The position numbers and the translations under genes are program-made. DNA of 64,000 bases from Xanthocytophaga flava. GTDB lineage: Bacteria > Bacteroidota > Bacteroidia > Cytophagales > 172606-1. The notes under the pieces are model-generated. The model was not told the DNA's origin, searched no databases, and saw only the letters and a program-made list of their open reading frames with translations. Shown in pieces: positions 27,589-36,329 of this stretch (the stretch's first letter is position 1; each line of letters opens with the position of its first letter). The stretch is from contig JASJOS010000018.1 in NCBI GenBank assembly GCA_030068525.1, positions 1 to 64,000 of the forward strand. The letters run 5' to 3'.

Positions 27589-28740
27589 ATGAAACTATTG
27601 TCCAATGTACTTACCCTATGTTTTGCTTTTTGTCTACTCACGGCATGTGATACTGTGGTAGAAGTATCACCTGGCAAGGAACTAGATACTGACAAGCTGG
27701 CAGATCTGATCGAAGAACGTCTCAAAGGCAATTGTGTAGGCTATCAGTTCACTATTGGCTTTAAAGGAGAGAACAAAGTTATGCGGGCAGGTGGTGATGC
27801 CCGACTTGCTCCTGATGCTAATCCAAGAGCTATGTTGATTACGGATCGATATACTCTGGCAAGTGTAAGCAAAAATATCACAGCTACAGCTCTCATGCAG
27901 CTACTGGCAGCCAAAGGACTTACGCTGGATACCAAACTGGCACCCTATCTGCCTGGTCACTGGAAGGTGTCAGCTTCCTTACAAACGGTTACATTCCGGC
28001 AACTGCTTACACATACCTCGAATTTATATGATGCCCAAACAGATTACCAAACATTGAAAAATTTTGCAGATACAGCGACACGAAATTCACCTACTGGCTA
28101 TCGCAATGTAAACTATGCGTTGTTACGTTTTGCTATTGTACATCTTTCTGGTAAAACAGTTACCAACCTTCCCAACAATGCGACTTCGAGTCAGCGACAA
28201 CAAGTAGAGGCTAAACAGGCACAGGAATATGGAGACAACTATGTAGCCTATTGTCAGGAAAACATCTTTGGAAAAATAGGTTCATATCCTAATGTCAACT
28301 GCAAACAGTTACCAGACAGTGAGAATCCAGGTCTATGTTATCAATTTCCCAAAGATGGTAAAAGTGGCGAACCCTGGTTTGACTTCACTACCATGGCAGG
28401 GAGTCAGGGCTGGTATATGACATCGGCTCAACTAGCCAGTTATTTTGGAAAACTTATGTACTCAACTCAGTTATTGCCATCAGCTACCACGACTCAGATG
28501 AGAACAGAAAGCATGGGTTTCTTTTCAAGTCAAACACCAAAAGGATTAACCTGTTATTACCATAATGGTTACTATCCAGGTCAGGGATATGGCAACAAAG
28601 GGGAATTAAATACCATTATGATTGGCTATGATAATGGTATCCAGATTGCACTTATCATTAATTCACAATATACTAATCCAACCTTCAGCAATAACTATGG
28701 ATTGGCTCTTCATGATGCCATAGATACCTGGAATAAATAA
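27589..28740 (+). CDS. Lipoprotein serine hydrolase (beta-lactamase family)
   Basis: About 383 residues from the ATG at 27589, chosen over 27571 because it gives an exact lipoprotein signal (MKLLSNVLTLCFAFCLLTAC, C20). The catalytic motif is S92-V-S-K95 in TLASVSKNITA, then a Y-R-N motif in TGYRNVNYALL, and a third region GYYPGQGYGNKGE where the class C KTG/HxG motif is expected. It resembles D-Ala-D-Ala carboxypeptidase or esterase-type enzymes rather than a dedicated beta-lactamase. It shares its promoter box with the gene at 29210. Confidence 0.82.
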   Translation: MKLLSNVLTLCFAFCLLTACDTVVEVSPGKELDTDKLADLIEERLKGNCVGYQFTIGFKGENKVMRAGGDARLAPDANPRAMLITDRYTLASVSKNITATALMQLLAAKGLTLDTKLAPYLPGHWKVSASLQTVTFRQLLTHTSNLYDAQTDYQTLKNFADTATRNSPTGYRNVNYALLRFAIVHLSGKTVTNLPNNATSSQRQQVEAKQAQEYGDNYVAYCQENIFGKIGSYPNVNCKQLPDSENPGLCYQFPKDGKSGEPWFDFTTMAGSQGWYMTSAQLASYFGKLMYSTQLLPSATTTQMRTESMGFFSSQTPKGLTCYYHNGYYPGQGYGNKGELNTIMIGYDNGIQIALIINSQYTNPTFSNNYGLALHDAIDTWNK

Positions 28741-28767
28741 ATGGCATTACTATAACATAATTTTAAC

Positions 28768-28806
28768 AGGCTCATTCTTAGTCAACTATAGACGTAGAAT
28801 GAGCCT
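28768..28806 (+). terminator. Terminator of the 27589 serine hydrolase gene
   Basis: AGGCTCATTCT pairs with AGAATGAGCCT (11 bp, 17-base loop), followed by AATCTTTTG. Confidence 0.65.
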
Positions 28807-29084
28807 AATCTTTTGTCATAAACTATCTTCAAAATAGTGAGTATCCACTCATTTTGTGTAAATCAAAAATACCCTGATATACCCTTTCTCCAACTTACTT
28901 TTTCAACCACTTTCCTGGTTTGTCTGTGGCACACACATGATAATGTATCTTTTATTGAATCTTTTCTATTCTTTAAAGAACTTACCTTACTAAAAGTTTG
29001 CTCTCAAATTTTCCTTTCTGACAACCAAGGCAACAATCCATCAACCATCACCTTGTTTTTCACGCTCACCTCATTAGCAACCAC

Positions 29085-29132
29085 TTACACATATTTATGT
29101 CTTGAATACGCCTTATAGTGATCTTACCTTTG
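29085..29132 (+). promoter_or_regulatory. Copy C of shared promoter/operator box
   Basis: TTACACATATTTATGTCTTG, 20 bp, then TACCTTTG, one mismatch from copy B in the first 20 bases and with the same spacing. It lies 78 bp before the ATG of the lipoprotein at 29210. The preceding stretch 28807-29084 contains no gene. Confidence 0.75.
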
Positions 29133-29209
29133 TTATGTTCTCTGATCATTCTATCAGAGAAACAATCCTAAGCAGTTCTCTAATTTTTTCACTTTTCTTC
29201 CTAAATCTT

Positions 29210-30067
29210 ATGAAAACTTTTCAAATCAAAACAAATGTATTTCAGGGAGCCTTTCTACTGGTTCTGTTTCTGCTCACCGCCTGTCAAAAAGACAATGACA
29301 TCAAACCTCAAACCTCAGACGCAAGTTCAAGAATCAGTCCGGACATTATCCTCATTGATCTGGGATATTTATCTAAAATTACACTGGCCAGTGATAAGTC
29401 CATTACATTTGCCTATCGTTCAGGAAGTACCAAGCCTAATTTATCGAAGGTAACAGATGGAGCCACTACACATACCTGGTCTTTCATATACAATACCACA
29501 ACAGGCTTTTTGCAACAGGTTAAACGCGAAGACGGCGCTGTTATCAATGTTTCTACCAATTCAACTGGAAAAATCACAGGATGTAATTTTACAGTGAATG
29601 GAAGTTATGTATTTAGTAACTCTATTACCTATGATGCATCCAACCGAATCAGTACGCTGGGATGCGGTTATGCAGGTGGATATAACAATTATCAGTTTAC
29701 CTATTTATCCAATGGCAATCTCGACAAAATGTCACTGGTTCAGACTACAGGAGGAGGTCAATATACTATTCAGGCAACAGGTTATGACACCAAATTGACA
29801 CCCTGGTCGTCTGTTAATGGCAATATCGCACTCTGGTGGCTTATTACTATGAATGGAGGTTTGCAGAATTCACCAGCACAATGGCTTTCCTATAAGAATA
29901 ATGTAACAGCCTATACATTTACTCCTTTGAATACAGCGAGCGCCTATAATGCTAAGATAACATATAGCTATGAAAATTACGGATATGCCAATCAGATGAC
30001 TGCCGTAAACCTTGCTACAAATGCAACTGTTGCGGGACCTTACTCATTCACTTATTTCTATCAGTAA
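29210..30067 (+). CDS. Lipoprotein with YD-like beta repeats, hypothetical
   Basis: About 285 residues from the ATG at 29210, which gives a lipobox (LLVLFLLTAC). The body is a run of beta strands with YD-repeat-like units (SITYDASNRISTLGCG, QFTYLSNGNLDKMSL, KITYSYENYG), as in the DUF4595-type surface lipoproteins of Bacteroidota. A longer upstream open stretch lies over the promoter box and is rejected. It is probably exposed at the outer membrane; function unknown. It is co-regulated with the serine hydrolase upstream through the shared box. Confidence 0.72.
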   Translation: MKTFQIKTNVFQGAFLLVLFLLTACQKDNDIKPQTSDASSRISPDIILIDLGYLSKITLASDKSITFAYRSGSTKPNLSKVTDGATTHTWSFIYNTTTGFLQQVKREDGAVINVSTNSTGKITGCNFTVNGSYVFSNSITYDASNRISTLGCGYAGGYNNYQFTYLSNGNLDKMSLVQTTGGGQYTIQATGYDTKLTPWSSVNGNIALWWLITMNGGLQNSPAQWLSYKNNVTAYTFTPLNTASAYNAKITYSYENYGYANQMTAVNLATNATVAGPYSFTYFYQ

Positions 30068-30110
30068 GTACTATAAAATCACTAGTTAATACTGCTATAA
30101 CATGCTATCA

Positions 30111-30159
30111 ACAGGTTTATTCTGCCTTTGCATTTGGGCAAGAATAAACCTGTATTTTT
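30111..30159 (+). terminator. Strong terminator
   Basis: ACAGGTTTATTCT (30111-30123) pairs perfectly with AGAATAAACCTGT (30141-30153), with a GCC/GGC inner helix, followed by ATTTTTT. Confidence 0.85.
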
Positions 30160-30250
30160 TGTCGCAAACTACCCTTTAAAATGCCGTAAGAGCACCCCAT
30201 CAAAGTGGCAGGGATTCGCTTACTTTGTATTAATCAAAAACAAAACGGAC

Positions 30251-30697
30251 ATGAAAACAACCAAGCGAATTTACTGGACAGCCACTGTGATTTTATTTTT
30301 ACTGGAAGGACTTATGCCTGCCTTAACGTCTCATACCCAACTGGCCGTAGAAGGTATCCGGCATCTGGGCTATCCGGATTACTTCAGGGTGATGTTAACC
30401 ATATTTAAAGTAGCAGGAGCCTTGGCACTGGTGTTGCCGTTTGTGAAAGGTAATGTAAAAGAATGGGCGTATGCCGGATTTGGATTTACACTCATCAGTG
30501 CCTGTGTTAGTCACTGGGCAGTAGATGGCTTTACTGGACAAACTATATTTCCATTAGTAGTATTCGCTATCCTGGTAGTATCCTATAAATCGTATCATAA
30601 ACTTATGGCATTTGCTAAACAGGATGCGTCAACACAAGAGAAGGAATCCAATACAGCCCAACCCAATGAATTGATAGTATCAGGTGCATCCCGCTAA
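30251..30697 (+). CDS. DoxX-like membrane protein
   Basis: About 148 residues from the ATG at 30251 (MKTTKRIYWTATVILFLLEG); the longer frame covers the terminator and is rejected. Four hydrophobic helices with conserved GLMPALTSH, HLGYPDYFRVMLTIFKVAGALALVLP and KEWAYAGFGFTLISACVSH match the DoxX-like family. These are small integral membrane proteins, some linked to thiol stress. TTACTTTG at about 30217-30224 may be the -7 box. Transcription should run on into the 28-bp repeat array. Confidence 0.82.
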   Translation: MKTTKRIYWTATVILFLLEGLMPALTSHTQLAVEGIRHLGYPDYFRVMLTIFKVAGALALVLPFVKGNVKEWAYAGFGFTLISACVSHWAVDGFTGQTIFPLVVFAILVVSYKSYHKLMAFAKQDASTQEKESNTAQPNELIVSGASR

Positions 30698-30788
30698 TCC
30701 TGTTGGTAAGATAATTATATAGCCTGATTCGAATTCTGTTCAAACACATCTAACAAAAGTTGAGACAGGTTTATCAGTTGGAAATAAA

Positions 30789-31012
30789 AAATGATCAGTA
30801 TCCGAATCATTTTTGCGTTTGACCAGAATACCGATCACTTTCAAGAAATATTCGAATAATGGTCATTTTCTTGTTTGACCGGAATTTAGTTCAAACTTGT
30901 GTTTGACTGGAGTTCCGGTCAGATCAGAGAAATATCAAAATACTGATCACTATTCAGGAATATCACTATTTCGATCAGTCTGAAAAACAATCGAAATAGT
31001 GATATTTTTTTA
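30789..31012. repeat. Degenerate tandem array of eight 28-bp units
   Basis: Units start at 30789, 30817, 30845, 30873, 30901, 30929, 30957 and 30985. In every unit column 6 is A and columns 13 and 19 are T. Columns 17-21 read GNTCA in six of eight. Two sub-types occur: GTTTGACY (units 2, 4, 5) and GAAATATY or similar (units 3, 6, 7). The unit length is not a multiple of three, so this is not coding. It lies between convergent genes and its last two units form a terminator-like hairpin. Confidence 0.75.
30959..31011 (+). terminator. Terminator formed from the end of the repeat array
   Basis: A perfect 17-bp stem (AATATCACTATTTCGAT and complement at 30990-31006) with a 14-base loop runs straight into a T-run. 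It would end transcripts that come through the array from the DoxX-like gene. Confidence 0.75.
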
Positions 31013-31060
31013 TTTTAATCAGAACACAGATAATACCTGTAAGAAATTACAGAACTATCC

Positions 31061-32497
31061 TTATTGGTGCTTCGCTATCAGTTCTTTTGCCAGTTGTCCT
31101 AATGTCTTTAAAGCCTGTTCAGTTTGCTCACTAGTTACAGAGCCACAGCTTAATCGCAGAAAGTGTGAGTGCACCATACCTGTCGAAAACAAATGTCCGG
31201 GAGTGAATCCAATCCCTTGCTGTAGGGCAACTTTATACAGCTCCATTGAAGAAACTTTCTCAGGTAGCTCTATCCATACCACATACCCTCCCTGCGGATG
31301 AGAGATACTGGTTCCTTCTGGAAAATACACTTCTACAGCAGCTTGTACTTCTGTCATTTGCAGAAACAGTTTACTTCGCATTCGTTTCAGATGTCGCTCA
31401 AAACTACCGGCTTCCAGCAAACGGGCTATAACCAGTTGAGCCACTGTCGTAGCAGCAATATTGGTCATAAACTTAAGACGTTCTATAGACTGACGAAAAC
31501 GGCCACCTGCTACCCAGCCTACCCGAAGTCCGGGAGCCAGTGTTTTGGAAAAAGAAGAACACACAATCACCCAGTCTTCTTTATCGTACATTTTCAGAGA
31601 GGTAGGTCGTGTGCCCTGAAAATACAGCTCACCATAAATATCATCTTCAATCAGAGGTACCTGATAACGGGTAGTCAGTGCAACCAACTCTTTCTTATTT
31701 GACTCAGACATCAAAGAACCGGTAGGATTACTGAAGTTTGGAGTGACAATACAGGCTTTAACAGGATATTGTTTGTACACATCTTCCAGATAATTCAAAT
31801 CGATACCTGTCTGAGCATGCGATGGAATTTCGATAACCTGTAACCGTAGCCCCTGTATAGCTTCCAGAAACCCATAGTAACAGGGAGATTCAACCGCTAC
31901 TATATCCCCCTGCTGTGTAGTAGCCCGTAAAGCAAGGTGAATCGCCTCCAGGCATCCTGACGTAACACAAATATCTTTGGCAGTAAGCATTCCACCCCAA
32001 CCCAGAGATCGTTTGGCAATCTCGTTTCGTAACTGATCATTGCCCTGAAGCTGGGTATAATTCATTACTTCATATTCATCTACACGAAGCACTTCCAGCA
32101 TATTCCGTTTCAGAATCTTTCCTGGAATCAGGTGATTGCCTGGTATTGCTCTTGAAAACGAAACCACTTCCTTGATAAATCGCTCCTGCATGATTGTCTC
32201 CAGTAAGGAGTCAATTATCACTGATTCAGGCCTCAAAGCGGGAATCACCTGAGAAGGTATTTGTTGTTTATTACGTCTCTTCCCGTTGACATAATATCCA
32301 GACTTCTCCTGTGCCACTATCAATCCTCGATCTTCCAGATGGTGATAAGCTTCCAGTACTGTTGATATACTGATTCCCTGTTCTTCGTGTATGCTACGTA
32401 CAGAAGGAAGCTTCTCTCCTGCTTTATAGGTTCCATTTTCAATATGTTCTTCTATTCGTTGTGCAATCTGTAGATAAAGATAATTAGCCATACTCAC
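31061..32497 (-). CDS. MocR-type regulator (GntR HTH fused to class I aminotransferase)
   Basis: The 478-residue protein has an N-terminal GntR winged helix (LYLQIAQRIEEHIENGTYKAGEKLPSVR...ISISTVLEAYHHLEDRGLI) and, from about residue 110, a PLP-dependent aminotransferase-like domain. The PLP lysine lies in VIVCSSFSKTLAPGLRVGW, with NFSNPTG and PLIEDDIYGEL also present. MocR proteins use PLP and an amino compound as effector. It is divergent from a DJ-1/PfpI gene and a PLP decarboxylase gene, which are its likely targets. Confidence 0.9.
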   Translation of the reverse strand: MSMANYLYLQIAQRIEEHIENGTYKAGEKLPSVRSIHEEQGISISTVLEAYHHLEDRGLIVAQEKSGYYVNGKRRNKQQIPSQVIPALRPESVIIDSLLETIMQERFIKEVVSFSRAIPGNHLIPGKILKRNMLEVLRVDEYEVMNYTQLQGNDQLRNEIAKRSLGWGGMLTAKDICVTSGCLEAIHLALRATTQQGDIVAVESPCYYGFLEAIQGLRLQVIEIPSHAQTGIDLNYLEDVYKQYPVKACIVTPNFSNPTGSLMSESNKKELVALTTRYQVPLIEDDIYGELYFQGTRPTSLKMYDKEDWVIVCSSFSKTLAPGLRVGWVAGGRFRQSIERLKFMTNIAATTVAQLVIARLLEAGSFERHLKRMRSKLFLQMTEVQAAVEVYFPEGTSISHPQGGYVVWIELPEKVSSMELYKVALQQGIGFTPGHLFSTGMVHSHFLRLSCGSVTSEQTEQALKTLGQLAKELIAKHQ

Positions 32498-32510
32498 AGG
32501 TAAGATTACA

Positions 32511-32550
32511 ATCTGTTATGGAAAAATATTCAAAAACTGTATCTGTTCTG
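32511..32550. promoter_or_regulatory. Putative MocR direct-repeat operator
   Basis: The direct repeat ATCTGTTNTG occurs at 32511-32520 and 32541-32550, 30 bp apart, in the 129-bp region between the divergent MocR and DJ-1/PfpI genes. MocR proteins typically bind direct repeats at such positions. Binding is inferred. Confidence 0.35.
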
Positions 32551-32626
32551 CTATAAAGATAAAATGGAAATTTGTCACAATGAATAGTAGTCCTGATTTC
32601 TCATTTATCCTATCCAATACAACACT

Positions 32627-33196
32627 ATGAAAGTCACTATTGTAGCTTTTGATCAATGCACCGACATTGATGTATTTCTCCCCTGGGATTTGTTTAACCG
32701 GGTTCGCCTTATTCACCCTGAATGGAGTATACGGATTGTAGGCACTAAAGCTGTTCACACTTCTGCTACCGGATTACCTGTTACTATACATGGCGATATC
32801 GAAGAGTGTAACGCAGCGGATATTGTATTTTTCAGTAGTGGTGCAGGTACGCGATCTCTGATAAAAGACCCTAGCTATCTGAACCGCTTTACACTCAATC
32901 CTGAAAAGCAATTAATTGGCTCTATGTGCTCAGGTTCCTTGCTGTTGGCTGCCTTGGGGTTACTAAATGGACTCACGGCTACTACCTATCCTTCTGTGCA
33001 ACACATACTGGAATCAATGGGTATAACAGTCGTAGAAGAACCACTGGTAGTACATGGTAACATTGCGACTGCTGCTGGTTGCCTGGCAGCTCTGGATCTG
33101 GTTGGCTGGATGGTTGAAAAGACTGTCGGCACAGAAACAAAAGATCGTGTACTAGCCTCTGTACAACCTGTCGGCAAACTAACCTGTATCTATTAA
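32627..33196 (+). CDS. DJ-1/PfpI family protein (isonitrile hydratase-like)
   Basis: The 189-residue protein has a Rossmann-like glutamine amidotransferase fold. It starts with MKVTIVAFDQCTDIDVFLPW; the nucleophile elbow has C101 in IGSMCSGSLLLAALGLL. The pattern DxFxPWDLFNRV and TTYPSVQHIL is nearest to the cyclohexyl isocyanide hydratase/ThiJ-like subgroup. The catalytic role is not known. It is the first gene of an operon with the decarboxylase 21 bp downstream. Confidence 0.85.
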   Translation: MKVTIVAFDQCTDIDVFLPWDLFNRVRLIHPEWSIRIVGTKAVHTSATGLPVTIHGDIEECNAADIVFFSSGAGTRSLIKDPSYLNRFTLNPEKQLIGSMCSGSLLLAALGLLNGLTATTYPSVQHILESMGITVVEEPLVVHGNIATAAGCLAALDLVGWMVEKTVGTETKDRVLASVQPVGKLTCIY

Positions 33197-33217
33197 TTTC
33201 TATTCGTTGAGTAATCT

Positions 33218-34642
33218 ATGAACCCTACATTGCAAACAGATCTACAGTCGCTGGACACTATTTTACAAACTACACAGGAATATGCCCTTTCCTTCCTGAA
33301 CGAGATAGATAATATCGCACCCGGAAAACCATTTTCGGAACGCTTGCCAGCTGCTATTCCAGAAAAAGGCGAAGGATTTACTACCGCGCTGCAAGAGTTT
33401 CATCACACATACCGTGATGGCATTACAGCAGCAGCAGGACCGCGATACTTTGGATTTGTCACAGGAGGCGCTACCCCCGCAGCTTTGGCTGGAGATTGGC
33501 TAACCAGTGCCTTCGATCAGAACTCAACCAACAGCAGTCAGAGCGCAGCAGCTCAGGTAGAGATTGAAACCATTCATATGCTCAGACAACTTTTTGGACT
33601 ACCGGAAAGCTTCTTTGGAACCTTTGTTTCTGGAGCTACGATGTCCAATTTTGTTGGATTGGCATTGGGTAGGCAATGGGTTGGAAAACAATTGGGGATC
33701 AACGTGGCACAGGAAGGAGTAGCAACATTACCCCAGCTAAAAGTATTGAGTGCGGCTATTCATGCCAGTGCCGTGAAATCACTGGCGATGTTGGGCCTAG
33801 GACGCAATAGTCTTATTTCCGTACCCACTCTACCAGACAGAGAAGCAATTGATCTGAAAAAACTGGAAGAAGCCTTACAATCTTTGCAAGGCACACCCTG
33901 CATCGTTGTAGCCAATGCCGGCACTGTAAACACCGTTGATTTTGATGATATTGCAGCCATTGTTCAGTTGCGAAAGCGCTATCCTTTCTGGTTGCATGTA
34001 GATGCTGCCTTTGGTGGGTTTGCAGGTTGTACTCCTACTTATAGCCACTTATTGAATGGATGGCAGGAGGCAGACTCTATCACCATAGATGCCCATAAGT
34101 GGCTCAATGTTCCTTATGATTCTGCCATGATTTTTACACGTCACAAATCTCTTCAGCTGGAAGTTTTTCAGAATGCCAACGCCAGATACCTTGGTGACCC
34201 GGAAGCAGATTTTAACTACATCAATTATACTCCTGAAAACTCGCGTCGGTTCCGCGCATTGCCAGCCTGGTTTAGCCTGAAAGCCTATGGAAGAGATGGC
34301 TATCGGGATATTGTAGAAACAACTATCTCACTGGCTCAACAATTAGGTGACTTTATAGAAGAATCTGAAGCATTTACGTTGCTTGCGCCTGTTCGTATCT
34401 GTGTGGTATGTTTCACTATAAACACTCCTCATACTGAGAACCTGCAAAAGCTGGTTAATCAGTTTCTGGAAAAGCTGGTTCAGCATGAAAAGGTAGTACT
34501 TACTCCAACAGTTTACAAAGGTGTACCTGCTATGCGGGCCGCACTGGTTAACTGGCGTACCACACAAAAAGATCTGGAGATAACAAAATCCGAGTTGATG
34601 CAGGTAGTATCACAATTGTTGTTTACCTCAATACCAGCATAA
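33218..34642 (+). CDS. PLP-dependent group II decarboxylase
   Basis: The 474-residue protein has the group II decarboxylase fold. N-terminal RYFGFVTGGATPAALAGDWL is followed by SGATMSNFVGLALGRQWVG, the substrate/PLP segment LHVDAAFGGFAG and the PLP lysine in ITIDAHKWLNVPYD. Family members act on aspartate, tyrosine, tryptophan, glutamate or 2,4-diaminobutyrate; the substrate cannot be told here. A MocR regulator divergent from the operon suggests control by an amino compound or PLP. Confidence 0.87.
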   Translation: MNPTLQTDLQSLDTILQTTQEYALSFLNEIDNIAPGKPFSERLPAAIPEKGEGFTTALQEFHHTYRDGITAAAGPRYFGFVTGGATPAALAGDWLTSAFDQNSTNSSQSAAAQVEIETIHMLRQLFGLPESFFGTFVSGATMSNFVGLALGRQWVGKQLGINVAQEGVATLPQLKVLSAAIHASAVKSLAMLGLGRNSLISVPTLPDREAIDLKKLEEALQSLQGTPCIVVANAGTVNTVDFDDIAAIVQLRKRYPFWLHVDAAFGGFAGCTPTYSHLLNGWQEADSITIDAHKWLNVPYDSAMIFTRHKSLQLEVFQNANARYLGDPEADFNYINYTPENSRRFRALPAWFSLKAYGRDGYRDIVETTISLAQQLGDFIEESEAFTLLAPVRICVVCFTINTPHTENLQKLVNQFLEKLVQHEKVVLTPTVYKGVPAMRAALVNWRTTQKDLEITKSELMQVVSQLLFTSIPA

Positions 34643-34686
34643 AGCAGAAGGCTCCAATATTTTTAACTACTGGAGCCTTCTGCTTT
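34641..34686. terminator. Bidirectional terminator
   Basis: AAAGCAGAAGGCTCCA pairs perfectly with TGGAGCCTTCTGCTTT (16 bp) around a 14-base loop, between the convergent decarboxylase and alcohol dehydrogenase genes. Confidence 0.85.
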
Positions 34687-34703
34687 TCAATAAGCTGGTT
34701 TTG

Positions 34704-35861
34704 TTAGGGTTTCAATACCACTTTTACACAATTATCCTGCTTCTTATTAAAGATGTCATACATTTTGGGAGCTTCACTCAGCGAAACTTTATGTGTAATG
34801 ATATCATCAAGCACTACTTTCCCTTCTACAACCAATGAAATCAGTTGGTCGATATACCGATGAACCCAGGCTTGTCCGCCCATTAGTTTAATGCCTTTAT
34901 CAAAAAACTGATGCAATGGAAAGTTATCAAATGTAGTCCCATATACACCAACTACAGTTACCACTCCTCCTCTCCGTACGGCATCCATACATTTTTCAAG
35001 TACTTTCATAGTTCCCTTTTCCACCTGGATCACATTCATTGCTTTTTCCAGTATGCTGCGTTCAGCTTCCAGCCCTACCGCATCAACACATACATCCGCA
35101 CCATACCCTCCTGTCATAGAACGTATAGCATCTACCACATCCACCTCACTGGCATTTATGGTCTCTACCTTTGCAGCTTTTTTAGCCATCTCTAAGCGAT
35201 AAGGCTGAATATCCACTCCAATTACTCTGCCTGCACCTTTAATCCAGGCCGACTTTTGTGCCATAATTCCAACAGGACCACATCCAAATACCACTACTGT
35301 TTCTCCTCCTTTCAGTTCAGCCCAGTCTATAGCCGACCAGCCTGTCGGAAAAATGTCTGTCATAAATAAGATTTGCTCATCGGTAAGTCCTTCCGGCACT
35401 TTACGCGGGCCGACATTGGCATAGGGCACCCGCACATATTCGGCCTGTCCTCCATCATAGCCACCATACAAGTCTGTATATCCAAACAAAGCCCCACCTT
35501 TCCCTTTTAATAATCCTCCCTCCGGACCATAATGCTCAGGATTAGAATTCTCACAATGGGTAGGTAATTCCATAGAACAGAATTTACAGTGACCACAGGC
35601 AATCGGAAATGGAACAACTACTCTGTCTCCTTTTTTAAGTTTAGAAACCCCAGGTCCTACATCTTCTACGATACCCATAAATTCATGACCTAGTATCATA
35701 TTGCGTGGCTGTGGAAACATACCATTGTAGATATGCAGGTCTGAACCACAAATAGCGGTAGAGGTAACCCGGATAATAGCATCATCTGATGCTTTCAGCT
35801 TTGGATCTTCGACTGTTTCAACGCGAACATCCTTGGGATTGTGAAATACAAGCGCTTTCAT
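34704..35861 (-). CDS. Zinc-dependent medium-chain alcohol dehydrogenase
   Basis: The 385-residue protein has the catalytic zinc site (C38 in AICGSDLHIY, H/E in LGHEFMG), the structural zinc cysteines CGHCKFCSMELPTHC, and the Rossmann motif VFGCGPVGIMAQ. The inserted region PEHYGPEGGLLKGKGGALFGYTDLYGGYDGGQAEY is typical of the glutathione-independent formaldehyde dehydrogenase-like branch. It oxidises an alcohol or aldehyde with NAD(P). The product of the convergent decarboxylase is not obviously linked. Confidence 0.88.
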   Translation of the reverse strand: MKALVFHNPKDVRVETVEDPKLKASDDAIIRVTSTAICGSDLHIYNGMFPQPRNMILGHEFMGIVEDVGPGVSKLKKGDRVVVPFPIACGHCKFCSMELPTHCENSNPEHYGPEGGLLKGKGGALFGYTDLYGGYDGGQAEYVRVPYANVGPRKVPEGLTDEQILFMTDIFPTGWSAIDWAELKGGETVVVFGCGPVGIMAQKSAWIKGAGRVIGVDIQPYRLEMAKKAAKVETINASEVDVVDAIRSMTGGYGADVCVDAVGLEAERSILEKAMNVIQVEKGTMKVLEKCMDAVRRGGVVTVVGVYGTTFDNFPLHQFFDKGIKLMGGQAWVHRYIDQLISLVVEGKVVLDDIITHKVSLSEAPKMYDIFNKKQDNCVKVVLKP

Positions 35862-36329
35862 AAGATTGTAATTGGTTTTATAAAAAATAAAAAAATAAGA
35901 TCAGCAAAACAACTACCTGATCTACAACCACATATATTTCACAATTAGCTAAAAAAACAATACCCTTATCCGAAAAACAGAGTGTATTCTTATACATTTC
36001 TGCCCAAGAATCACTGTTATTTTCACCCTAAAAAAATATTTTAAAAAATTTTTATTCTGACATGGGGGTAACAGGGGATTACATCTGTCATAGTGTTACC
36101 TGGCCGGTAATCAAACCATACAAAACCTAAATAAAGTAATCCGTAAACCATGCCTGATTTCCATTTTTAGATTATTCTACACATTCAGCCTGAAGCAGGC
36201 CTATATGTCGTCAGATTTTATTCCTGTGGTCTGTCCGGTTATGCAGACAAGCGCATTCTTGTACTTCTAAACACCTTTATTTCTTATCTAAACCTTTTTC
36301 CACAGAAAACACTGTGGGCTGGAAAAACT
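35862..36329. other. Intergenic region with interleaved inverted repeats
   Basis: TGACA (36058-36062) pairs with TGTCA (36086-36090), while GGTAACA (36067-36073) pairs with TGTTACC (36094-36100). The two interleave, so they could form a pseudoknot or serve as overlapping operators for the divergent dehydrogenase and TonB receptor genes. Two G-runs lie inside. Confidence 0.35.

Noticed and set aside
21409-28740. Antibiotic-resistance island because of two beta-lactamase-family genes
   Set aside because: Both proteins belong to the broad SxxK serine hydrolase group that is common in free-living Bacteroidota; no resistance gene or mobile element is next to them.
28837-29118. A 93-residue open frame
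   Set aside because: It runs across promoter box C and has random hydrophobic composition.
30789-31012. CRISPR array
   Set aside because: The 28-bp units are contiguous and degenerate, with no spacers, no identical repeats and no cas genes in the window.
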